NCBI RefSeq assembly: GCF_002937075.1
Contig: NZ_NHSJ01000051.1
Coordinates: 1 to 44,798, forward strand
Direction of reading: 5' to 3'
Length of the DNA: 44,798 bases
Source: Rhodoblastus sphagnicola
GTDB taxonomy: Bacteria > Pseudomonadota > Alphaproteobacteria > Rhizobiales > Beijerinckiaceae
This document shows, piece by piece, positions 35,099-42,600 of the stretch. Numbering within the stretch: the stretch's first letter is position 1; every line of letters begins with the position of its first letter. Below the pieces are notes generated by a model. That model worked only from the letters and a program-made list of their open reading frames with translations, did no database searches and was not told where the DNA came from. The translations under genes and the position numbers were made by a program.

Positions 35099-35472
35099 TG
35101 CTGCGCAAGACCACGCCCACAGTGACTTTCTTCATGATCTTGACGGCGCTGAACGTCCTCCCGGCGCGCGCCGGTGAGCAGATCACATTGCCAGAGATCA
35201 CCGTGAGGCCGCCGACGGTCAGCGATCGGAACGGCGGCGGCATGGACAGCCGCGTCTTGGAGCGCCTCAACAAGCAGCTCAAGCGCAAGGCCGATGAACC
35301 CGGCCTGATCATCAATGCCCCTCCGTTTGACGCGCGGTCTCCCGACACCGCCATCGGCATCGTCAACATTCCCGGCGTCCAGCAGCAATATGGCCAGAAT
35401 TTCGGGAAATCCGTGATCCCCTACCGCCCCTCGGCGCCGGTCTTCAGCGCGCCGATTGGGCCTCGGCGGTGA
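35095..35472 (+). CDS. small exported protein, function unknown
   Basis: This 125-residue protein starts at ATG 35095, overlapping the transglycosylase stop by four bases. The longer in-frame ORF reaching back to 34768 is antiparallel in logic to the transglycosylase frame and is rejected. A signal peptide (TVTFFMILTALNVLPARAGEQ) is clear. The mature part has a short helix (SRVLERLNKQLKRKADEPG) and a Pro-rich tail (SVIPYRPSAPVFSAPIGPRR). No family is recognised. Coupling to the transglycosylase suggests a shared envelope role. Confidence 0.7.
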   Translation: MMLRKTTPTVTFFMILTALNVLPARAGEQITLPEITVRPPTVSDRNGGGMDSRVLERLNKQLKRKADEPGLIINAPPFDARSPDTAIGIVNIPGVQQQYGQNFGKSVIPYRPSAPVFSAPIGPRR

Positions 35473-35500
35473 CGCGCCGCCCGCGCGGAACGATAAACCT

Positions 35501-35520
35501 CTGTCATAATAAAATTATAT
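35501..35520. promoter_or_regulatory. AT-rich dyad upstream of second STN gene
   Basis: CTGTCATAATAAAATTATAT stands out in GC-rich DNA. It contains ATAAT / ATTAT arms around AAA and a CTGTCAT like those in the kinase and first STN promoter regions. It lies about 80 bases before the second STN start, a reasonable promoter or operator position. Confidence 0.35.
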
Positions 35521-35600
35521 ACAGCGCCTCCCAGTGCGTTGGCGCGGCGTGGCCGCTGTCGATCTTTTCGGTGACTGCTTGATCGGATAGCGTTGCGGCG

Positions 35601-36416
35601 ATGAGTGAGAGAATTACGCAGTCGTTGATGTTGAAAGGGCGATTCGTCGCACGCCCCGCGCTGAGCAGGTTCTGGAAAAGCGTCACAGGCTTTTCCGGCG
35701 AGGCGTTGCGACAAGCCGAGAAGCGGGCGCGTGACCTGCTGGCGGGGGCGGTCGCCCTCTACATCTGTTTTGCGGCGACGGCGGAGCCAATGCAGACAGG
35801 TGGCGCGCAACCCGTTGAATTCAGCATTCCGCCGCAGCCCTTGGCCGATGCGCTGCACGCCTATCAGCAGCAGATGCGAGTCCAGGTGCTTTATGAGGCG
35901 CGCGCGGCGGCAGGCCGGCAATCCGTTGCCGTGGTTGGCAAATTCCTCCCGGATGCGGCGCTGAGACGTTTGTTGTCGGGGACCGATCTCGAAGTCGTGC
36001 GCGCGGGTCCGGAAGCGATCGCGCTGGTCTCTCCGCGTCCGCAGGAGAGAGATGTTCCTCCAGTCAGCCCGCTGGAAACAGCCGACCTGTCGCTTGGCGA
36101 ATTGCATGTCCGCGCCGCCGCCAGCCCAAGCCGCTCCGACCAATTTCAGGATTACAACGAAAGTGTTCGCGCCGAAATCGAGCGTGTCTTGAGGAAAAAC
36201 GTCAAGACCGGTTCAGGTAATTATCGGGCGGTCATCGACCTTTGGATTGATTCGGCCCGCAGGGTCCAGAAGGTCGCGTTGCTTGGATCGACAGGCGAAA
36301 CCGCGCGCGACGCGGCGATCTCGGCTGCGCTTCGGGGGCTGACGATCAATCGGCCGACGCCGGCCAACGCGCCGCAGCCTCTGCGCGTCATCGTCACGGT
36401 GAGAACAGCGCAATGA
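35601..36416 (+). CDS. membrane-anchored STN-domain protein with TonB-C-like C-terminus (copy 2)
   Basis: The 271-residue protein repeats the architecture of the one at 8509. A basic amphipathic N-terminus is followed by one hydrophobic segment (about 44-62). The STN domain lies at about 72-145 (VEFSIPPQPLADALHAYQQQMRVQVLYE; LRRLLSGTDLEVV). A linker and a TonB-C-like region follow (about 180-270; YRAVIDLWIDSARRVQKVALLGSTG and NAPQPLRVIVTV). No receptor plug or barrel is present. It overlaps the second tonB gene by four bases, tying it physically to the Ton system, and lies upstream of the second sigma and fecR genes. It probably presents a signal to the second FecR. Confidence 0.8.
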   Translation: MSERITQSLMLKGRFVARPALSRFWKSVTGFSGEALRQAEKRARDLLAGAVALYICFAATAEPMQTGGAQPVEFSIPPQPLADALHAYQQQMRVQVLYEARAAAGRQSVAVVGKFLPDAALRRLLSGTDLEVVRAGPEAIALVSPRPQERDVPPVSPLETADLSLGELHVRAAASPSRSDQFQDYNESVRAEIERVLRKNVKTGSGNYRAVIDLWIDSARRVQKVALLGSTGETARDAAISAALRGLTINRPTPANAPQPLRVIVTVRTAQ

Positions 36417-37117
36417 TCCATCGCGAAACGGACGGCCGCTGGGCTGAAAGCCCGAGCGAAGACGGCTCCGAGTCCCAGGCGTCCGCCTTTTACTGGCGCC
36501 TGATGGCTCCACCCGTGATCGCCGTCGTGCTGATTTGCGGCGGCGTCTATTGGCTCCGCTTGCAGGTTGCCGCGCATGGCGCCGGGACAGAGCCCAACGC
36601 GCTCCTGCAAGTGCAAGTTGTCTCGATTCCCGCTCCCGATCCGCTCCCGGTTGTTCCCACGCCGCGGACCGCCACACTCAGCGTTCCCAGTCCCGCAAGC
36701 GCCCCGGCCGAACAGCCGGCGGAGACGCCCGATCCGTCCGCGATCCCGCTTCCTTCCGATTCTGTCGCCCATGTTGACCCCTCGGTTCCCGTGACGCGTC
36801 GGCCCTCGGCTCCCACCGCCGCCGACAGTCCCGCGATGCGGGAGTTCAGAACCGCTTTGCTGCGTCACATCAAGCGATTCCCGCACTATCCCAAGGACGC
36901 CGAAAGCAAGCGACTTCAGGGAAAAGTCCACGCAATATTCTCCCTCAGCCGCGCAGGGCGCGTGCTCGGCGTCTGGATCAAGACAAGTTCCGGCGAAGGC
37001 CTGTTCGACCAGGAGGCGCTCGATGCGATTCATCGCGCCCAGCCGCTCCCCCCCATTCCCGCGACATTGCCCGATCCCATCAGGATCGAGTTGACGCTTG
37101 GTTTCGATCCTCCCTGA
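36413..37117 (+). CDS. tonB: TonB-family energy transducer (copy 2)
   Basis: This 234-residue TonB has a TM anchor at about 32-48 with ICGGVYWL, nearly the same membrane motif as TonB copy 1. The periplasmic spacer is Pro/Ala/Ser/Thr-rich rather than Glu/Lys-rich (about 55-138). The C-terminal domain (about 140-234) is canonical: LLRHIKRFPHYPKDAESKRLQGKVHAIFSL in outline, then GRVLGVWIKTSSGEGLFDQEALDAI and AQPLPPIP. Two TonB proteins with different spacers would share one ExbBD set if both depend on the genes at 26216-28602. Its start overlaps the STN gene stop (ATGA). Confidence 0.9.
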   Translation: MIHRETDGRWAESPSEDGSESQASAFYWRLMAPPVIAVVLICGGVYWLRLQVAAHGAGTEPNALLQVQVVSIPAPDPLPVVPTPRTATLSVPSPASAPAEQPAETPDPSAIPLPSDSVAHVDPSVPVTRRPSAPTAADSPAMREFRTALLRHIKRFPHYPKDAESKRLQGKVHAIFSLSRAGRVLGVWIKTSSGEGLFDQEALDAIHRAQPLPPIPATLPDPIRIELTLGFDPP

Positions 37118-37120
37118 TGT

Positions 37121-37140
37121 GGCGCGGCCGCAACCGCGCC
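37121..37140. terminator. short GC hairpin after second tonB
   Basis: GGCGCGG (37121-37127) pairs with CCGCGCC (37134-37140) across a six-base loop, four bases past the stop codon. There is no T-run. It may separate the STN/tonB pair from the sigma gene. Confidence 0.35.
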
Positions 37141-37275
37141 GGCTTTCCGCGCGGGCGAGCGTCATCGAAGCGCAGCAAGTCGCGAGATTGTCACAAAGCT
37201 GTAGCTTGACGCCGTTACGAGCATTGAGATGCCCTAGAGTTAAGGGCTCCGAATGGTCTGAGTAGGCGTCGCGAT

Positions 37276-37818
37276 ATGGCTGAAACTGAGCGGCTCGGTC
37301 TGCGCCAGCAAATTGTCGAGAACTACGACAGCCTCATTGCACGCCTGACCAGGCGTCTGGGGTCATCCGAGCACGCCTATGATGTTCTGCACGAAACTTT
37401 CGTTCGTCTCGACAGCGTGCCGGCGACGACGCAGGTTCTTAATCCTGCGAGCTACATCTTCCGCACGGCGCTCAACATCGAACGAAACCGGCGGAAGGCG
37501 CAGAGCTATCGCGTTTCGGTCGCGGAAATCGACAGCCTTGTCGATGTCTGCGACGAGACGCCCGATCCGGCGATGGTCGCCGAGGCCCGGTCCGACTTCA
37601 AAGCGTTCGAGCGGGCGCTCCTCGATCTTCCGGAGCGACCGCGCCAAGTGCTCCGTCTTATGTCCCTGGAGGGCAAGACCGCGCAAGAGACCGCGGACCA
37701 CCTGAACGTCAGCGTTCGGACGGTGGCGGCGGACTACCAAAACGCGCTGCAACAATGCGCCAAAAGCTTGAACCGGACGCCTGTTGTTCGTCTTGGAGGG
37801 CCCCGTCCACGCCCATAA
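37276..37818 (+). CDS. ECF sigma factor, FecI-like (copy 2)
   Basis: The 180-residue sigma factor shows region 2 (LRQQIVENYDSLIARLTRRLGSSEHAYDVLHETFVRL in outline; NPASYIFRTALNIERNRRK) and region 4 (LPERPRQVLRLMSLEGKTAQETADHLNVSVRTVAADYQNAL). It shares with copy 1 the short alpha-proteobacterial FecI layout but is clearly diverged, so it may read different promoters. The start ATG 37276 lies about 160 bases after tonB, enough for its own promoter. The cognate fecR follows after a 360-base gap. Confidence 0.9.
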   Translation: MAETERLGLRQQIVENYDSLIARLTRRLGSSEHAYDVLHETFVRLDSVPATTQVLNPASYIFRTALNIERNRRKAQSYRVSVAEIDSLVDVCDETPDPAMVAEARSDFKAFERALLDLPERPRQVLRLMSLEGKTAQETADHLNVSVRTVAADYQNALQQCAKSLNRTPVVRLGGPRPRP

Positions 37819-38152
37819 GCCCGCGCGCGCAGAACGGGTTGAGTCCCGGGCTGACGGCGGCGATGGAAGCGGGAGCCAGGGGATACTCCCGCCATGTCCC
37901 AAGAGATTTTGAACATACATACCTTATTTTTTCATGATAGCGCCCGCTGAGTTGTCTAATAGACAGACCTCCCGCTTAGGAGGGTACGGCGCCATACTGA
38001 AGAGCATGGCTTCCCTTCTCTGGCCTCAACTTTCCGCTGGCGGCGACGGTCGTCGTCGGGATATCCATGGGCGTTGATAGAAGTGCGAGCGTGCTCGCGA
38101 ATGACGACGGTATAAGTCCTGATCATCTCATCCCGCAGGAGAGTGGATTCGG
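37819..38152. other. gap between second sigma and fecR genes
   Basis: No gene is seen in these 334 bases. The stretch holds GCGGGAG/CTCCCGC arms (37869-37875, 37886-37892), an AT-rich run (near 37910-37936) and the TGTCTA-A-TAGACA palindrome. An AGGAG (38137-38141) lies before the leader ORF. The gap suggests that fecR here has its own promoter, unlike copy 1. Confidence 0.45.
37953..37965. promoter_or_regulatory. 13-base palindrome TGTCTAATAGACA
   Basis: TGTCTA and TAGACA flank a single A, next to an AT-rich segment and upstream of the second fecR. It is a candidate operator; no regulator family is assigned. Confidence 0.35.
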
Positions 38153-38185
38153 ATGAACTTTGCACAAACGGGCGATTATCTGTGA
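38153..38185 (+). CDS. ten-codon leader ORF coupled to fecR copy 2
   Basis: ATG at 38153 follows AGGAGAG with nine bases between and encodes MNFAQTGDYL. Its TGA (38183-38185) overlaps GTG 38182, the best start for the second fecR. The fecR start has no ribosome site of its own, so translation of this mini-ORF would deliver ribosomes to it. The peptide itself has no known function. Confidence 0.5.
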   Translation: MNFAQTGDYL

Positions 38186-39162
38186 ACCATCGATCTGAAT
38201 CGCCCGAGGCGGATTTACTGCTCGACGAAGCCATTGCCTGGATCGTTCGTCTCAAGACCGGCGAGCCGACCAGGGCGGATGTGGAGACATTCGAACGGTG
38301 GCGCGACCAGAGCCCCGCCCACATGGAAGCCTTCAAGCGGGCGGCCTGGATCCATCGCAACGCGGGCGTCGTCGCTGGCCGGCTCGCGATGGCGGCGTCG
38401 GCGACAAGCGCCCCCTCCCCTGCCCCGAGCCGGCGCATGAGCCGCCGAATGGTCCTGGCCGGCGGTCTGGCGGCGGCGGCCGTCGCCGGTTTCGCGGTGG
38501 TTGAACCGCCAATGGGGCTTTGGCCGTCGTTGCGGGAACTGTCGGCCGATTATCGAACCGGAAAAGGCGAACAGCGCAAGATCCTGCTGGCCTCCAACGT
38601 CTCCCTGGATTTGAACACCCAGACAAGTATCGCGCTTCGCTCCGCGCAGGGCCAGCCGACGATCGAATTGATCTCGGGCGAAGTTCTCGTGAGCGCACAG
38701 CATTCGCTCGCTGGCGCAGTGGTCGTGCAGGCCGCCGGTGGCCAGATCGTGGCGGACGAGGCGAGTTTCAACGCGGTATGCCTTGACGGCGTGGTGTCCG
38801 TGACCTGTCTGAATGGATCCGCCGCAGTCCAGCATTCCGGCCAGTCCAGCGCCATCGGCGAGGGCCAGCAGATCGTCTATTCGCGCGCGGGCATTGGCGC
38901 GGTCGCCAGTGTCGATCCCGCCGAAGTAACCGCCTGGCAGGCTGGCTTGTTGATTTTTCGCGAACGCCTGCTCGCGAGCGTGGTCGAGGAGGTCAACCGA
39001 TACCGCGCCGGAAAGATCGTGATCGTCAACGCCGACCTGCGGCAGCGGATTGTGAACGCCGATTTCGAAATCAAGAAGCTCGACAGCTTCGTCGCTCAGG
39101 TCCAACGGCTTTTCGGCGCGCGGGCAACCTGGTTGCCAGGCGATATTGTCCTCCTGAGTTAA
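38182..39162 (+). CDS. FecR-type anti-sigma/signal transducer (copy 2)
   Basis: From GTG 38182 the product is 326 residues, nearly equal to copy 1 (327), and aligns with it from the N-terminus. An in-frame GTG at 38143 would add 13 unmatched residues. The FecR_N anti-sigma part (about 10-60) has AIAWIVRLKTGEPTRADVETFERW. A twin-arginine-like SRRMVLAGG precedes the single TM (about 90-107). The periplasmic domain repeats copy 1 closely (GLWPSLRELSADYRTGKGEQRKILL; SLDLNTQTSIALR). The C-terminal STN-contact region has VVEEVNRYRAGKIVIVN and AQVQRLFGARATWLPG. It partners the sigma factor at 37276. Confidence 0.88.
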   Translation: MNHRSESPEADLLLDEAIAWIVRLKTGEPTRADVETFERWRDQSPAHMEAFKRAAWIHRNAGVVAGRLAMAASATSAPSPAPSRRMSRRMVLAGGLAAAAVAGFAVVEPPMGLWPSLRELSADYRTGKGEQRKILLASNVSLDLNTQTSIALRSAQGQPTIELISGEVLVSAQHSLAGAVVVQAAGGQIVADEASFNAVCLDGVVSVTCLNGSAAVQHSGQSSAIGEGQQIVYSRAGIGAVASVDPAEVTAWQAGLLIFRERLLASVVEEVNRYRAGKIVIVNADLRQRIVNADFEIKKLDSFVAQVQRLFGARATWLPGDIVLLS

Positions 39163-39195
39163 TGCCGCCCAAACTATCCACTCGCTCGGGAAAGG

Positions 39196-39645
39196 ATGTT
39201 CTCCGTGACGTTTCGGCGCTTGACATGGCTTGGCGTGGCGGCTTGGCCGCGCATGCTGATCGGATCCCTGATGATGACCGCGCCGGCCTCGGCGCATGAT
39301 TTTCGGTCGGCCGCCGACGCGCCGCCGTCCTGGGGCCAGTTCGCCAAACTGGTGAAATCTCGCTTCGAGAGCTGGATATCGGAAGACGAGCCGGTGGCGA
39401 ACCGGCTGCGCTCCTACGTTGTCGATCGTCACGGCAAGAATGGCGGGCCGCCGGCGTCGCTGCTGGTCCGCGCCTGGGTCAATCCCGATGGCTCCGTTGA
39501 ACGCGTCAGCTTCGCAGCCCTGCCGGACGCGCGCGCGGACGAAGATCTGCGCGTCATCCTCAAGCGGGGCAATATTGGCGAAGCCCCGCCGCCGGACATG
39601 CTGCAGCCGCTCAACCTTCGCTTCTCGCTCGACGCGCGAAAATAG
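39196..39645 (+). CDS. exported stand-alone TonB-C-like protein
   Basis: The 149-residue protein has a signal peptide (about 1-33, ending APASAHD). A helix (WGQFAKLVKSRFESWI) and a TonB-C-like domain follow (about 70-147; ASLLVRAWVNPDGSVERVSFA; GEAPPPDMLQPLNLRFSL). The PPPDMLQP segment parallels PPADLPQP in the STN protein at 8509 and PPADMPMP in TonB copy 1. It has no STN domain, no clear anchor after signal-peptide removal and no spacer. It may compete with or decoy TonB, or act with the second FecR, whose gene ends 33 bases upstream. It converges with the second tpsA, with 44 bases between. Confidence 0.72.
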   Translation: MFSVTFRRLTWLGVAAWPRMLIGSLMMTAPASAHDFRSAADAPPSWGQFAKLVKSRFESWISEDEPVANRLRSYVVDRHGKNGGPPASLLVRAWVNPDGSVERVSFAALPDARADEDLRVILKRGNIGEAPPPDMLQPLNLRFSLDARK

Positions 39646-39689
39646 TCCGAGGTCGCTGATTTCGCCACGAAAGCGTTGACGCCGTGGAG

Positions 39690-42600
39690 TCACAGCCTGG
39701 CCTTTTCCTCTTCGCTCAGGAGTTGCTTCTCCTGATCGGTCAGCACGCCGTGACCCAGAACCTGCACCGCGCCGTTGGCGTTGTAGCTGTGCTGGGCCCG
39801 CGTTCTCCGGCGTTCCTCGTCGCCATTGGCGGGCGGCGTATCGCCGCCGCCGCCGCCATAGCCGATCACTTCGACAATGATCACCGACGGCCGGTCGGTT
39901 TGGGCTGGCTGGGCGACCTCCTTGACCGCGCTGTTGGCGGCGTTGTCCTGGGTCGTCGTGGTCAGCGCCACCGGCGCCGCGGCCGGCATCTGCAAACCGA
40001 CGACGGCGCCGCCGACCTGGAAATTGTCAGCGTTTCGCACCTGATAGGCGACCACGGAGAGATTGCCGGCGACCCGCACCCCGGCGTCGCCGGCGTCGAC
40101 CGTGCCGCGCGGCGCCAGCAAATAGACGTCGGGGGCCTTGATCCCGACCTCGGGCTGGAACGCGGCGATGCCGGCGCCCGACACGCCCGCCAGTTCATCG
40201 ACCTCGGCAAACAGGTTCCAGTCGAAATCGACCGCGATCGGCGGGAAGTTCGCCGAGGTCTTCGGCCCCTGCCCCGCGTTGAGGTCGCCGTTCGACGACC
40301 ATGCGACGATATCGCCGCCGTTCTGGGTGAACAACCGGCTCTGGTTCAACACCAGGCTGCCGTCGGTGAAGCTCGACACCGATCCGCCGCGCAGCGTCAG
40401 AATGCCCTCGAAGCCGGTCGGGATCGAGTCGATATCGCTGATGGTCCCATAATAGGCATAGCCGCCGCCATAGAGGCTGGTGTCATAGTTGCGCCGCGCG
40501 GCTTGCGTCGCGGTGCGCACCACCGAGCCGGCGATGACGTCGCCGCCGGGCCCGAGCAGGCGAATGTCGCCGCCGCGCGTCGTCTGCAGCGTGGCGAGGC
40601 GCAGGTCGAGATCGCCGGTGTGGACCCGCGCGGTATCGACCGCGCCGCCTTCCAGGCTGTTCGCCGTGAAGCCGTTGGCGGCCGGGAACAAGGTGTTCAC
40701 CGCCTCATAGCCGCGACTGTATTTCTCATATGACGCGCTGGTGGTGACAGCGACCTGTTCGAGCTCGTTGAAATACACCTTCGACAGCAGGAACACATGC
40801 TGCTCAACCGCCGGCAGGCCGACGAAGGCGGCATAGGCCTGTGTCTCGCTGACCTCGGTGGTCCCATAGGTCGCGATCAGAAGGCTGGCGTAGCGCGCCT
40901 TCATCCAGGTCAGCAACGTCTCGCCGTAGCCGCCCCAGGTCAGCGACGCGGCATTGGCCGGGTTGACATAGGACTCGCGGAAGCCGGCGTAGTCGGGGCC
41001 GATCGCGCCCTGCCCGAACATCACATAGAGATCGGCGCCGCCGCCGGCCTCTTTGACCTGCGTCTTCAGCCACGGGTTCCAGTCATAGCCCACCGACCGC
41101 ACGCCGCCGGCATAGTTGTAGGTGGTGTAGACGTAGCCGTCGTTTCTGTTGCCAGACTGGATGGTGACGGTCGCCGAGTTGAGGAACGGTCCGATGTCGC
41201 CGCCGGCCTCCAGGATGAACGAGCCCGGCCCGCCGATCACGAAGGTATTGCCCTGCAGCGTCGCCCGCGTCACCGCGTCCTGTCCGCTGGCAATGTTCTT
41301 CAGCAGCGTCGAAGTGGCGGTGATGTCGCCGCCGGCGGCGATCCGGGTGACGTCGGTCGAGGCGAGGTTCTGGCCGAAGAACATCATGTTGACGATGTCG
41401 CCGCCCGCGGTGACGCGCGCCGCCTTCGGCGCCGAAAGTGTGAAATTGGTGATGTCATCGCCGGCGGCGATGAACACCGGGTTGGCGTCGCCGAGATGGG
41501 TGATGTCCTCGTTGTGATAGAGCCGCAGCCACGCCTCGCTGGTCTGCGAGGTCACGGTCGGGAAGATCAGCGAACGCAGCGCCGACCCGGAATAACTGGT
41601 CCAGGCGTATCGATAGATCGTGAAGAACGGCCCCGGCAGGTTCACCGGATCGGAATCCTCCATCGAGATGGTCGCCGCCCCGATGTCGCCGCCGGCGACC
41701 AGCGCCAGATTGCCGGTCGGGTCCGGCTCCATGAACAGGAAGGCCCGCGCGCTGGAGACGCTGTTGCCGAAGGTGAGGTCTCCGCTCAGCGCCGCCAGCG
41801 AGATGTCGCCGGGCGTCACCGCGCCGTCGAGGGTGTTGAGATCATCGGTGCGCCAGAGGTTGAAGGCGAGGTCGCCGCCGGCGGCAGCCTTCAGGCTCGA
41901 CGCCGACGTGACCCATTCGCCGTAACCGCTGGAGAACGGCAGCGCGCCGGCCCAGGTGAGGCTGACGTTGCGGCCGGCGGTAGCGGTGGCGGCGGCGTTG
42001 ATCAGGCGCAGCCGCGTCGAGCGGTCGAGGCCAGCCATGTTGCTGATGGAGGCCGTGCCGATCAAGAGACTGCCGCCTGAGGCGGTGATGTCGCGGACGG
42101 CGTCAAGGGTCACGCTGCCGGAGGTGAGATAGACCAGCCCGCCGGCGATGTCGCGCCCGGCCGCGATTGCGACATTGCTGTCGCCGAGGAACTGCACGCC
42201 CTTGGCGGTCGAGCCGTCGGCCTTCGTGATGGCGACGGTGCGGATCGCCGAGGTCGCCAGCACCGGCGCGTCATCGACGTCGCGGCCGGCCTTGATGGTG
42301 ATGTCGCCGCCAGCGAGCGCGCCGACCCCGGTGGTGAGGCCGGAGAGCACTATGTACTGGTCGGCCCCGACACTTGTGGCGCTCGACGAGGACCCGCCGT
42401 TCAGCCAGGTTGGCTCCAGCGAGTCATTAGCGCCGGTGATGTTGATTTTGCCGGTGCCGTCGATGATTGTATCTGCAAGGAGACTGCCGCTGCGGCCGAG
42501 CACGTCCTGCCCGGCGGTGATCGAGACATCGCCGCCATTGGTCAGATAGAGCTTGCCCGAAGTCTGCAAGCTCGTCAGGCCGACAGTCACGGCGCCGCCG

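Noticed and set aside
35501-35520. Fur box before the second STN gene
   Set aside because: FecIR systems are often iron-controlled, but the AT-rich dyad does not match the 19-bp Fur consensus well enough.
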